Shown here: in pieces, positions 1 to 8,439 of the stretch
Position numbering within the stretch: the first letter of the stretch is position 1
Layout of the letters: every line of letters begins with the position of its first letter
From: Bradyrhizobium sp. NP1
Lineage (GTDB): Bacteria; Pseudomonadota; Alphaproteobacteria; Rhizobiales; Xanthobacteraceae
NCBI RefSeq assembly: GCF_030378205.1
Contig: NZ_CP127385.1
Coordinates: forward strand, 1,211,001-1,275,000
DNA length: 64,000 nt
Reading direction: 5' to 3'
The notes under the pieces: model-generated
Database searches by the model: none
Told to the model about the DNA's origin: nothing
Seen by the model: the letters and a program-made list of their open reading frames with translations, nothing else
Translations under genes and position numbers: made by a program

Positions 1-380
1 AAATCCGGATCTTGGAAAATTCGGGACACGCTGTTGTCGCTCAGGATTTTGATTTGCAGATCAATGCTCGACGCCATGATTTCCGAGGCGCACGCAGCAT
101 GAAGATCGATGGTATCACCCGACGCTTTCCTCGACTTGATGGTGCATCGGGCGGCTTTGCCTCTGATCTCGTTTCCGGCAGCAACAAAGCCGCCACCGAA
201 CTCTTCGGAGAATTGCGCAAAATTGATTTGATCGCCTTTTTTGACGAAGACCTTACCGCACTGGTCGGCGCTCGTCGCCCAGGCGCCAGTCAAATCGAAG
301 GCCTGCGCCTGCGAAGATAGCAGAAACCCGCTGCAAGCCAGCAAGACGCCCAATCCGGTCGATCGGCTCGAGTTGAACAT
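1..380 (-). CDS. Small secreted hypothetical protein, 3' end outside the window
   Basis: Reading the minus strand from an ATG at 380 gives an open frame of 126 codons that runs off the left edge with no stop. The start is well supported by AAAGGAGCTGAAGCG directly upstream. The first 28 or so residues form a signal peptide (basic MFNSSRS, hydrophobic core, cleavage near SQAQA-FDL). The mature part begins with a TGAWATSADQCGKVF stretch and has several cysteines, fitting a small periplasmic protein stabilised by disulfides. I do not recognise a family and assign no function. The gene lies upstream of, and in the same direction as, nothing else visible here. Confidence 0.75.
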   Translation of the reverse strand, partial: MFNSSRSTGLGVLLACSGFLLSSQAQAFDLTGAWATSADQCGKVFVKKGDQINFAQFSEEFGGGFVAAGNEIRGKAARCTIKSRKASGDTIDLHAACASEIMASSIDLQIKILSDNSVSRIFQDPD

Positions 381-507
381 CGCTTCAGCTCCTTTCAATG
401 GGGATCAGGGCCGCCTTGGTTGCCGCGGCTCCAACTGTGTGCCCCGGCCTCCTGGAAGACAGGCGTCCCTTTTGGTCCTCTTGACGGGTGCGATTTGCGA
501 ATGCCTC

Positions 508-783
508 CTAGCACGGACGATACGGATAGTATCCACAGCGATAAGCCCCGTAAGCTCCCGTGGCAGCGGCGCCGACCGCGGCAGCTCCAACGCCTACCGC
601 CACTCCACGGCGTACGGCTGCACCACGGTACACGCCACGGTGATAGACACCCGCGTGGTAACCGCCAACGCGACCGACGCCAACGCCCCTTCGGTATGCG
701 AAGGCGTCAGTCGAAAAAGTCGCGATACAGGCGATGCCAACGATGGCGGATGCAGCAAGCGAAATAAGGGTTCGACGCGACAT
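508..783 (-). CDS. Small exported Gly/Tyr/Arg-rich protein
   Basis: The 91-residue product starts at the ATG at 783, preceded by a GAAAGGATC ribosome site; a longer in-frame start 14 codons upstream has no such site. Residues 1-30 are a signal peptide (MSRRTLISLAASAIVG..., cleavage near DAFA-YRR). The mature region is low complexity: repeats of RRGVGVGRVGGYHAGVY and GVYRG type, an alanine/glycine hydrophobic middle that could insert in a membrane, and a tail with CGYYPYRPC. Small exported proteins of this composition are common in Bradyrhizobium and their role is unknown to me. It reads in the same direction as the protein at 1-380, 127 bases away. Confidence 0.7.
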   Translation of the reverse strand: MSRRTLISLAASAIVGIACIATFSTDAFAYRRGVGVGRVGGYHAGVYHRGVYRGAAVRRGVAVGVGAAAVGAAATGAYGAYRCGYYPYRPC

Positions 784-1070
784 GACTGATCCTTTCTCGG
801 GCTGACAGTTCGTGCTTCGAACCAAGTCAGCCCGCCGTTCTGATCGTGGATGCCGTAAAATCCTAGCCCGGTCTGTCAGCCTGATCTGAGCAAAATTGAC
901 CAGCGGCAGCGAACCGGATGTGATCGGCTATAGGTCAGCGGGCCGCGCGGGCGCTCGAAGGGCGAGATCAAATGGGGAAGCGGTGCTGACCGGGATTCCC
1001 AGCGTCTAAAGCGCAAGGCGACTGAACCGCCATTCTCTGTTATGGTTGCATTGCTGCAGCCATCACGGTC

Positions 1071-2417
1071 TTGCCGCGTTGGGGGGTGACGAGCGTGGTT
1101 TCGCTGAAATTGCCACTGTGGCTTCGTTTCATCCTGCTGCTTGGCCTCGCAGCACTCGCCTCGGGCGCAAGCCTGCTTGCCTATCGGTATTATACGCGTC
1201 CGACAACGCTGAGCGTGGCGGTGGGCTCGATCGACGGCGAGGCTGCCAAGGCAATGTCAGCGATAGCGGCCGAGCTCGTTTCGACGAACGCGCCGGTGCG
1301 GCTCAAGGTCATCGACAGCGGCACCGCGCTCGAGGCCGCTAACGCCTTCTCCGCGGGTAAGGTCGATCTCGCCGTGGTTCGCGGCGATGTCGGTGACTTG
1401 TCGCAGGCGCAAGCCGTTGTCGTCGTCAGCCACATGGTCGTACTGATCATCGCGCCGCCCGGATCATCGATCGACAGCATGGACAACTTGAAGGGACGCA
1501 CGGTCGGCGTGGTTGGCGGAGCAGCGAACGCCAAAATTATCGACGCGTTGACCAAGGAATATGATCTGGCGAGCGCAAAAGTTGCGTTCAAGAACCTCGC
1601 TTTGACAGATGTCCGGCAAGCCGTTCAATCAAAACAGGTCAGTGCTCTGCTCGTCACGATCCCGCTCGCCGAAAAATACCTCTCGCTCGTTCGCGGATTT
1701 TTTCAGCTCGACCATAGAAAGGTCCCGGTACTGATCCCCATCGAGTCCGCGGCAGCAATTGCAGAGACCGAACGTGCCTTTGAAAGTTTCGACGTCCCGA
1801 AGGGCACTCTACGGGGATCGCCGCCGGTTCCGGAAGACGATCTGACAACTTTGAGGACCTCGCTGTACTTGGTTGCGCACAAGAAGCTCGGCACTGATCT
1901 GGTAACCCGACTCACACAAGCGATTATGAGCGTGCGCAGGGATCTTCTGCGCGAGCAGCCGCTTTTCGCGCAGATCACCGCGCCCAGCACCGACCAGGAT
2001 GCCTACCTTCCGCTGCACCCTGGAGCGGCAGCCGTCTACAACAGCACCACGCAGAGCTTTATGGATGAGTACGGCAACTGGATCTATCTCACGCCAATGA
2101 TACTGGGGGGCGCGGCCACCGTGCTTGCCGCGGCCTGGAAGTTTCTTGGGCTGGGCAGCTCGAAAAGTGAAGGCCCGCTGGATTCTCTCTATGCGCTGGG
2201 ACGCCGAATCCGCAGGGCCGCAACCGAGGCCGAGCTGTCGGATATCGAGGAAGAAATTGACGGCATTCTCAAAGCCCAGCGCGCCAAAGCCGCCGCCGGC
2301 GACGAGAGCGCAGTGGATGACGCGACGCTGAATGTCGCCGCCCATCGGCTCGAAAGCTTGATTCACGATCGACGAACGGTGCTTGCAAAGAAACCTGCCG
2401 TCGTTTCTGCAGCCTAA
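1071..2417 (+). CDS. TAXI-family TRAP-type solute-binding protein, membrane anchored
   Basis: The 448-residue protein resembles TAXI (TRAP-associated extracytoplasmic immunogenic) binding proteins. It has an N-terminal membrane anchor (about 14-34, LRFILLLGLAALASGASLL). A periplasmic binding domain follows, with the typical LSVAVGSIDGEAAKAMSAIA opening and a DLAVVRGDVGD segment. A second membrane helix lies near 337-360 (WIYLTPMILGGAATVLAAAW), followed by a cytoplasmic charged tail of about 88 residues. Classical TAXI proteins are free periplasmic proteins; the two-helix form with a cytoplasmic tail is a known variant in this group. No TRAP permease gene lies beside it, so the transport partner, if any, is elsewhere. 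The start is uncertain: TTG at 1071 or GTG at 1086. Confidence 0.8.
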   Translation: MPRWGVTSVVSLKLPLWLRFILLLGLAALASGASLLAYRYYTRPTTLSVAVGSIDGEAAKAMSAIAAELVSTNAPVRLKVIDSGTALEAANAFSAGKVDLAVVRGDVGDLSQAQAVVVVSHMVVLIIAPPGSSIDSMDNLKGRTVGVVGGAANAKIIDALTKEYDLASAKVAFKNLALTDVRQAVQSKQVSALLVTIPLAEKYLSLVRGFFQLDHRKVPVLIPIESAAAIAETERAFESFDVPKGTLRGSPPVPEDDLTTLRTSLYLVAHKKLGTDLVTRLTQAIMSVRRDLLREQPLFAQITAPSTDQDAYLPLHPGAAAVYNSTTQSFMDEYGNWIYLTPMILGGAATVLAAAWKFLGLGSSKSEGPLDSLYALGRRIRRAATEAELSDIEEEIDGILKAQRAKAAAGDESAVDDATLNVAAHRLESLIHDRRTVLAKKPAVVSAA

Positions 2418-3020
2418 ACGACAATCCAAGAAGAAAAGTTATGAAAATATGAATCGTTTCAACTCTGCTGACGGCAAGCTCCATCGCTTTTAAGCTCGAT
2501 GGACACAAGCGCAGTCGTCTGCGCGTGCGGGTCTGAACGCAACATCCGAGACTTGAGCTAGGATTTCCCGCCGATGTCCACTTTCAGGGGAAAGGCGGAC
2601 ATGCGGCGACGACACCGGAACGTCGCCTTTTTGAACCCCAAACAGACATCGCTAGGTACGAGTGTCCCGAATCCGAAGTTCGCATCATTTTGCGGCGAGC
2701 TCTCTTGCGAACTTCGGATTCGAAAGGACACTAGCAAGCTTATGATCCTAGTGTGGTTTTGGTTCGGAAGTTCTCTTGATGAACTCGCAGCACAGATGAA
2801 GAGAACTTCCGAACCACCACACCAGGCCGTAAACCCATAAATCTGCCGGGCGGCGGCGTGCGAGGTCCGCTATGCCCCGATAGCCGACTTATTGTTGCAC
2901 AGCAGCGCAACGACGCTTTGTGCCATTACCGGAAGTGAAAAGCTTTACTCAATCACCTCGTCGGCAGCGACCAGCAGGTCCGGCGCGTTTCCCTAATTGT
3001 GGTGGCGGACGGCATGGCGC
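2418..3020. other. Gene-poor stretch with decayed sequence and repeat
   Basis: No believable gene. It holds a short tract near 2570-2620 with the look of decayed Bradyrhizobium intergenic sequence, the double-hairpin element at 2661-2822, and near 2941-2995 (minus strand) a fragment reading PDLLVAADEVIE followed by a stop. That ending is typical of the C-terminus of ABC-transporter substrate-binding proteins (LLARADEVIE). The 88-codon frame across 2574-2840 runs through the hairpins and is not a gene. Confidence 0.55.
2661..2822 (+). repeat. Double-hairpin intergenic element, copy A
   Basis: Hairpin 1 pairs 2661-2667 with 2726-2732 (7 bp) and 2668-2684 with 2706-2722 (17 bp, perfect), with an AAA bulge at 2723-2725 on the 3' arm. 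Hairpin 2 pairs 2751-2757 with 2816-2822 (7 bp) and 2761-2777 with 2799-2815 (17 bp, perfect), with a TTT bulge at 2758-2760 on the 5' arm. The linker reads CAAGCTTATGAT. ACACTAG (2728-2734) can also pair with CTAGTGT (2748-2754), so the base of hairpin 1 competes with a linker hairpin. Three further copies occur in this window. Confidence 0.9.
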
Positions 3021-3554
3021 CTACGGAACGTTTGGTTCTGACCGCGCGAAACGGAACGGATGGGATTTTTGTGCGTGTTTAAATTGAAGCCAACGACTCC
3101 GCACTAAGTATGCGGCATTGGCCGCCAGTCGTCGTGAAGCCCTCCAAACTTCCATCGATTGGACCGCGTCCATCATGCGGCGCCAATATTGATATCCCCA
3201 AGCAAAAGCTGGGATCGACAGGAGCTTCTCTCGATTTAGTTGAAACAGCTGCTCGACGAGCGTGAGCTTCAAAACTTCCGCTGCGATAAAGATAACGGCG
3301 CCGGCGAAAAAATGACCGGTCCCAATCAAATACCCCGCTAAAGGCTTTGCCGGCTCCAGGATGATAACCGGCACGGCGAAAAGCGCGAGCGAAGGATACG
3401 GCCGCAAAGAAACGATCCAGAGTCGCGCTCCCTCGAAAATCTTCTTTTTAGCAATCCAAACGGTCACCGGTTGCGTGACGTGAGAAAATACGCCGTCGAC
3501 AATGAAATACACGGTGGCAAGGATGAAAACAGGTGTGTTCCAAACGCGGGCCAT
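3021..3554 (-). CDS. Conserved multi-pass membrane protein, function unknown
   Basis: The 177-residue product is taken from the ATG at 3554, which has an excellent GGAGGATTTC site; a TTG 15 codons further up lacks one. There are about three hydrophobic helices: near 6-25 (FILATVYFIVDGVFS), 52-75 (SLALFAVPVIILEPAKPLAGYLI) and 80-100 (FFAGAVIFIAAEVLKLTLV). A basic, tryptophan-rich tail (WRRMMDAVQSMEVWRASRRL) follows and probably lies in the cytoplasm. I do not recognise a named family. It stands alone between decayed intergenic regions, with no operon partner. Confidence 0.7.
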   Translation of the reverse strand: MARVWNTPVFILATVYFIVDGVFSHVTQPVTVWIAKKKIFEGARLWIVSLRPYPSLALFAVPVIILEPAKPLAGYLIGTGHFFAGAVIFIAAEVLKLTLVEQLFQLNREKLLSIPAFAWGYQYWRRMMDAVQSMEVWRASRRLAANAAYLVRSRWLQFKHAQKSHPFRFARSEPNVP

Positions 3555-4038
3555 GAAATCCTCCGCTGAGTCAAAGCGAAGGCGATCAATGCGTTCCAAG
3601 TTCCGCGAGGCAAATCGCTATGCCTCTCTTAACGGAACAATGGATTCTGCATATTTAGGAGGCCAATATCACTCCTATCGACTGCAATAGGTGCTTTATC
3701 CTCGGATAATTGAACACCGGTAGGCCCCGGCTAAGCCAACCTAGCTAAGCTAGGGCGTGAACCCATAGATTCAGAGTGGTCGGCGGATGTCCGCTTTGGT
3801 GCGCATTCCGAACTCTGGTCGGACATCGCGTGAGGTCCGAAAAGGGCCACAAGCAGACATCGGCACCTGATCGATCACCTCGTTAGCGCGCAGTAGGAAC
3901 GATCCGAGCGCGTCGTTGACGACGTAAAGTGCATCCGCGCGACCACTGAGCGATGAGCGGCACCACGTGCCGCAGCGGCGGTGAGGCCCCCGCTCGGCCC
4001 GCAGGTGCGGCAACTCCTACCAACAACTCAACGGAAAT
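3555..4038. other. Gene-poor stretch with ABC binding-protein remnant
   Basis: No intact gene. Read on the minus strand near 3860-3945, a fragment gives RADALYVVNDAL followed directly by LLRANEVID and then a stop soon after. In intact ABC-transporter binding proteins of the MRRREFITLLGG type these two motifs are separated by many residues, so this is an internally deleted remnant. The bases around 3770-3855 contain the short back-to-back matches to GATGTCCGC that commonly follow such genes in Bradyrhizobium. Confidence 0.5.
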
Positions 4039-5160
4039 TTACTGGTTCGCCCGTTCGACGGCGGCGGTGGCCATGTATTTCGAACGGAATTCAGCAACCC
4101 GTTCGCGCCACATTCCGACGAACGCCCCCGATGTCAGGTTATCCACCGATTTCCACGCGTGTTTGACGGCCGGAAGAGTATTCCGCCAGATCGCGCGTTT
4201 GCACCATTTTTCACCTTTCTCTCTGCCTTCGCTGGTGGCGCACATGGATTTCCAAGCGATGCGATCAGGTTGGCTGATGTGTGCGGCGGCGCCTTCCCAA
4301 CCTTGTTGATGGATCAAGTAAAGATCGCTCAAGGTGGGCTTCTGGTGCGTCACCCACTCGAACAGAATGCCTTCGGTAATGAACTTGTAGGCCGCCGCAA
4401 CGGCATTGTCGCGAGGATTACGAATCTGCCCGGAGCCGAATTTGTTGAACTCGTATTCGCTCAGTTGGAAAAGGCCGATATACGACCCCGTGCGTTGCTT
4501 GGGGTCGAAACCGGACTCGATCTTGGCAACTGCCTTCATGAAATTGAAATCCAGACCGAAAGCGTCGGAGGCGCGCTTGATCTCCTCGACCGGCGTTCCG
4601 ACCGGGATGTCCTTGAGTGAATTTAAGACGATAGCCGCCGGCTTCTCGGCAGGCGGCAGTTCGGACCAGACGTAATAGATGAGATACCGGAAATCCTGCG
4701 TCACCGGTGCCGGGCTGGGGGCACTGTCCGGCGCATCGCGTGTTGTCGGCATGGGTTGGGCGGCATCATGGTGGCCCAAGTCCACCGATTTTGTCTCGAT
4801 AGTCGCCACCTGCACGGGCGGTAGATCGGCCGGCATCTGCGACGGATCGGGCAACGCGGCCTCGACGATCGATTCAGGCTCATATGAGGCCACCATCTTG
4901 CCGGTAGCCATTCCCGTCGCCGATTCGGCGGCCGTCGCCACATCAGTGTTGGCGACAGCGGCATTGCCCATTGCGGTTGCCTGCGGTGCGTCCGCGAGCT
5001 CGGCGTTGGCGGTAAGAGATGCTGCGCGGTCCTCGATTGGCACTGCGCCGGTGTTCTCGATGCCGGCCGAACCGAAGCCAGCAAGCCAGGCGACGATCCA
5101 CCCCGCGAGAACGATCGTTCCGCACAACGCCGCCACTGCCGCAGATCGCCGCGGGTTCAT
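4039..5160 (-). CDS. Transglycosylase SLT-domain protein, membrane anchored
   Basis: The 373-residue protein begins at the ATG at 5160, with GGAGGCGAC upstream. A membrane anchor lies at about 9-31. A low-complexity Ala/Thr/Glu linker runs to about 155, and a lysozyme-like SLT domain follows at about 200-300. The likely catalytic glutamate is E215 in AVAKIESGFDPKQRTGSYIGLFQLS, which matches the goose-lysozyme/SLT pattern (ES..P....G..GL.Q). Such enzymes cleave the MurNAc-GlcNAc bond of peptidoglycan, here in the periplasm. An L,D-transpeptidase lies on the other strand about 0.6 kb away, so two wall enzymes flank one intergenic region, though shared regulation is only a guess. Confidence 0.8.
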   Translation of the reverse strand: MNPRRSAAVAALCGTIVLAGWIVAWLAGFGSAGIENTGAVPIEDRAASLTANAELADAPQATAMGNAAVANTDVATAAESATGMATGKMVASYEPESIVEAALPDPSQMPADLPPVQVATIETKSVDLGHHDAAQPMPTTRDAPDSAPSPAPVTQDFRYLIYYVWSELPPAEKPAAIVLNSLKDIPVGTPVEEIKRASDAFGLDFNFMKAVAKIESGFDPKQRTGSYIGLFQLSEYEFNKFGSGQIRNPRDNAVAAAYKFITEGILFEWVTHQKPTLSDLYLIHQQGWEGAAAHISQPDRIAWKSMCATSEGREKGEKWCKRAIWRNTLPAVKHAWKSVDNLTSGAFVGMWRERVAEFRSKYMATAAVERANQ

Positions 5161-5723
5161 GATCCCGTCGCCTCCAAAGGCTCCACCTGAGCCATGCTGC
5201 ACAGCCAAGCACGCGACGGCCTGATTATTCGGGTCAAGATATGACCGCGGAATGGCGCAAACTGCAGGTCATCAACTTTTCCAAAGAGTGTTACCCGAAT
5301 GCAACGTGGCGCCCGCGAGCAGTTGTCTGCACTCTCCGACGTAGCGTGTAGGGGGAGTTTCGGACCCGGCGAGCCCGCCACGGTTATGTCGGACCGACAG
5401 ACGCGGTTGAGTGGCCGCAAGCGCGGATGCCGGCCCCTCGAGCGGTCTGTCGTTGGTGAATTATAGGATCTTCTGAGCGAACCGAACCCATTGCCCCAGA
5501 TCAAAGCGCCCGTCGCAACGGCAACTCACATCGAACATTGATCGCCCCGGCGATCGGCGCCACGGCTATTGCCGATTGTCTTCTTCCAGCAAATTGGCCT
5601 CGTAATTGTGAATACGGTCCAATTTTCGACCCACTGCGACCAGATTTAAAGGAGAGGCTGCGGTCCGCAACGCCGCGTTTTTTGGTTGGACCTCGCATGC
5701 AACATCACTGCATGAGGTACTGA
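5161..5723. other. Intergenic region between divergent wall-enzyme genes
   Basis: About 560 bases separate the divergently transcribed SLT and L,D-transpeptidase genes. The frames here are short and start-poor. I see no conserved repeat, no RNA gene and no convincing protein; it must contain promoters for both flanking genes, which I cannot place with confidence. Confidence 0.4.
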
Positions 5724-6899
5724 ATGAGGAAGCAGACTCCATTAATAGCTTTCGCCATTTTCATGCTCTCTGCAGGGATCGCACACGCTCAGTTTCTGTT
5801 CTGGCCCCAGTACACGTCCTGGCCAGGCCATTACGCTCCGTTCAAACACAAGCACCACCACCGGCGGACAAACTCTGAATTGGCGAAAAACGCTCGGCCC
5901 GAGGACCCTCCGAAGGGCCCGCTCCAGATCATCATCTCGATTGCAGACCAACGGGTCTCGCTTTTTGACAACGGGACCCTGATCGCACGCTCTTCGGTGT
6001 CCACGGGAACTCAGGGGCATCCTACGCCCCACGGCGTATTCAGCGTGATCAGCAAACAGCGATGGCACCGTTCAAATATTTATAGCGCTGCCCCCATGCC
6101 CTACATGCAGCGCATCACCTGGTCAGGGATAGCGTTGCATGCCGGTGTTGTGCCTGGGCGTCCGGCGTCACACGGCTGCATCCGTTTGAAAAATGACTTT
6201 GCCATTCGACTCTGGCATCTCACGAAGCGCGGCACTCGAGTGATCATTGCGCACGACGATGTCCAGCCTGTCGAGATAACCAATCCGCACCTTTTTAAGC
6301 CGAAAGCCGTGTCCGGTTCGCCGGAATTTCAGACTGCCACAGTCGCGGGTAAGAGCATTAGCACAGCCGCGGCAACGCATGGATCACCAGTGTCCAACGC
6401 CGAGACTCCAGAAGCCACTAGTCTCCAGGTTCCAGGCTCGGCTCCTGCTGGAGTCGCACCTCAGAAGGTCGTCCCGATCTCCATCTTCGTGAGTCGTAAG
6501 TTGAGCAAGCTCTTCGTGCGCCAGGGCTTCACGCCGTTGTTTGATGTCCCGGTCACGATCGAAAATCCGGGGGAGCCGCTGGGAACGCACGTGTTTACCG
6601 CAATGGAATTCCAGAACGAGCGAGCGGCCATTCGCTGGACCGTCGTGTCGATTCCGGAGGAATTTCCTCGCATTTCCGAGGGGGCCACGAAAGAGCGCGA
6701 AGCGCCCGCGAAGCAAACCGCCCTATCGGTACCGTTGCCCGATAAAGCCAACGCTGCCCTCGACCGCATCGAAATACCCCGGGATACGGTTGAGAGGATC
6801 TCTGAACTACTGACGCCGGCCTCTTCATTGATTATTTCCGACAACGGATTTAGCCATGAGACGGGAAAAGACACGGATTTCATCGTGGTGACGCATTGA
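5724..6899 (+). CDS. L,D-transpeptidase (YkuD) with a second degenerate YkuD-like half
   Basis: The 391-residue protein has a signal peptide (1-22, cleavage after AHA) and a His-rich patch (KHKHHH). A YkuD domain at about 67-185 carries the signature SHGCIRL, with H150, G151, catalytic C152 and R154, plus upstream H139. YkuD enzymes make 3-3 crosslinks in peptidoglycan or attach proteins to it. A second region, about 250-300, repeats the opening of the same fold (PISIFVSRKLSKLFVRQGF...DVPVTI...LGTHVFTAM) but has no HGC motif, so it is probably non-catalytic. This two-part layout is seen in rhizobial relatives. There is no operon partner. Confidence 0.87.
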   Translation: MRKQTPLIAFAIFMLSAGIAHAQFLFWPQYTSWPGHYAPFKHKHHHRRTNSELAKNARPEDPPKGPLQIIISIADQRVSLFDNGTLIARSSVSTGTQGHPTPHGVFSVISKQRWHRSNIYSAAPMPYMQRITWSGIALHAGVVPGRPASHGCIRLKNDFAIRLWHLTKRGTRVIIAHDDVQPVEITNPHLFKPKAVSGSPEFQTATVAGKSISTAAATHGSPVSNAETPEATSLQVPGSAPAGVAPQKVVPISIFVSRKLSKLFVRQGFTPLFDVPVTIENPGEPLGTHVFTAMEFQNERAAIRWTVVSIPEEFPRISEGATKEREAPAKQTALSVPLPDKANAALDRIEIPRDTVERISELLTPASSLIISDNGFSHETGKDTDFIVVTH

Positions 6900-7202
6900 T
6901 GCGGCGGCGCAACCCACCAACACACGATGCCGCTGCGCAAGTCCGCTTTTCTTCCACGGGTTTAACCCGAACGACCTCGTGGTCTGAGAAAATTATGTCC
7001 GTTGTCGGTCTGCTCGTCATTAAGCCGATGTCTCGGATGGGTCATTCGCGACTGGGGCGAGCCGGCGGCGAGTCCGGTCACGTCCGCTGCGCCGCCGAAA
7101 GCGGAAGTCAATACAGAGCATTAGCGACATGGTGACGGGGGCATTGCGGGTTGATGGCGCTGCCCAAGACGTGATTCAAGCTCCGAACCGGAGCCTCGAA
7201 TC
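6900..7202. other. Intergenic decayed repeat sequence
   Basis: No gene. The stretch around 7015-7110 has the motif order (GATGTCTCGGATGGGTCATTC ... GTCCGCT ... AGCGGAAGTC) found in decayed Bradyrhizobium intergenic sequence. The last bases before 7203 may include the left end of the insertion sequence, but I cannot define a terminal repeat. Confidence 0.4.
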
Positions 7203-7740
7203 ATGCGCTACGAACTCAGCGACTATGAATGGACCGCCATCAAACCTATGCTGCCGGACAAACCGCGTGGTGTTCGGCGTGTAAATGACCGTCGCGTGCT
7301 CAATGGCATCTTTTGGGTCCTGCGTTCAGGTGCGCCATGGCGAGACCTGCCAGCGACCTATGGTCCGCGCACCACCTGTTACAATCGCTTCGTTCGGTGG
7401 CGGAAGGCTGGCGTCTGCGACCAGATCATGGACGCACTGGCTGCCGGTCATGACGCGGCGGTGCAGATGATCGACACCTCCATCGTGCGCGTGCATCAGC
7501 ACGGAGCCTGTATCGCGGACAACAATCAGGAAGATATGGGTCGCTCACGAGGGGGCCTGACCAGCAAGATTCACGCGGTGGTGGACACCAATGGCCTGCC
7601 GGTCCATCTCGCCCTCTCGCCCGGTGAGGCGCATGACAACCGGCTGTGTTCGGTTCTGCTCAGCGCATTGCTTCCGCAAACGATGTTGCTCGCGGATCGT
7701 GGATACGACGCGGACTGGATCAGGGAAGACTACCGAGCCT
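7203..7740 (+). mobile_element. Remnant of an IS5-family insertion sequence
   Basis: The region covers the homologous part of the transposase. The break in homology falls near 7735-7740, after the codons for the GYDADWIREDYR segment. I could not find matching terminal inverted repeats, consistent with loss of the right end. Confidence 0.6.
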
Positions 7741-7799
7741 TCGCTCCGCTGTTATTTCGTAATCATCCGGCTCACGGGGAGGGGTGCCGCGGCTGGTGA
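7203..7799 (+). pseudogene. Truncated IS5-family (IS427-like) transposase
   Basis: The frame opens with MRYELSDYEWTAIKPMLPDKPRG and continues through the DUF4096 region (NGIFWVLRSGAPWRDLP). It then enters the DDE domain: QMIDTSIVRVHQHG carries the first Asp and LLADRGYDADWIRE the second. After about residue 178 the frame turns into unrelated sequence (APLLFRNHPAHGEGCRGW, stop). The C-terminal part with the final catalytic Glu, expected as an LVERFFNKIKQ-like motif, is missing. The element is therefore broken and cannot transpose by itself. No right-end inverted repeat is visible. Confidence 0.85.
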
Positions 7800-7918
7800 G
7801 ATGACAAATGTCAGCCATGTGTTCCAGCCGGTGGGCCGATCCCGGCGCGGACAACACCGGTGATTCTGCTATAGTTCGACATTCGAACGGGCGTAGTTTC
7901 TGCTTTAAGGGTCGAATC

Positions 7919-8194
7919 ATGCACAAAGCACCTGGATCATTGCTATTGGTCATCGTTTTTATTCTTTTTAGTCCTCAGGTGCGAGCGCAGCAGATTCCGG
8001 CCGAAACGCCTCAGGGAATGCTGGCGGCCCAGATTCGCATACAAGGTTTCACCTGCGAAAAGCCGCTCGGTGCAAAGAAAAATACCAGGTTGTCTCGACC
8101 AGATCGAGACGTTTGGGTTCTAAAATGCAGCAATGCTATGTACAGGATTACGCGCGCCCCCGACATGGCGGCGAAGGTCGAACCACTCCCTTGA
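7919..8194 (+). CDS. Small secreted hypothetical protein
   Basis: The 91-residue product starts at the ATG at 7919, with AAGGG eight bases upstream. The N-terminus is a clear signal peptide (MHKAPGSLLLVIVFILFSPQVRA-QQ). The mature part is about 66 residues with two cysteines (FTCEKPLG and LKCSNAMY), which suggests one disulfide. Tiny secreted proteins of this pattern (CDKP ... DVWVLKCSNATYRV) are common in Bradyrhizobium and have no known role. It lies between the broken insertion sequence and a long repeat, so it survives in an otherwise decayed stretch. Confidence 0.65.
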   Translation: MHKAPGSLLLVIVFILFSPQVRAQQIPAETPQGMLAAQIRIQGFTCEKPLGAKKNTRLSRPDRDVWVLKCSNAMYRITRAPDMAAKVEPLP

Positions 8195-8439
8195 GCGAAT
8201 GACCTCTATTGGCCCTTAGCGTCGTTTCGCTGCCATGCGGAATTTGGTCCGCTACCGGCGCATATCGGGCATCGAGTAGCATCAAGCGGCGAGCCGCGCT
8301 CACGCTCAACGTCGTCAGCGCTCTAGGCTGCCGAAGCAGGTTGCCTGGATGTCGAGGGCAAAGATCATTGCGGCGGTCCCTGGCGGTTCGCCCCGCGCGA
8401 AGCCAGGGCCCGGCCAGCGCGCGTGCGCCTAAAATCGAA

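Noticed and set aside
2574..2840. 88-codon frame across the double-hairpin element
   Set aside because: The frame is formed by the palindromes themselves and ends inside the second hairpin; no conserved protein.
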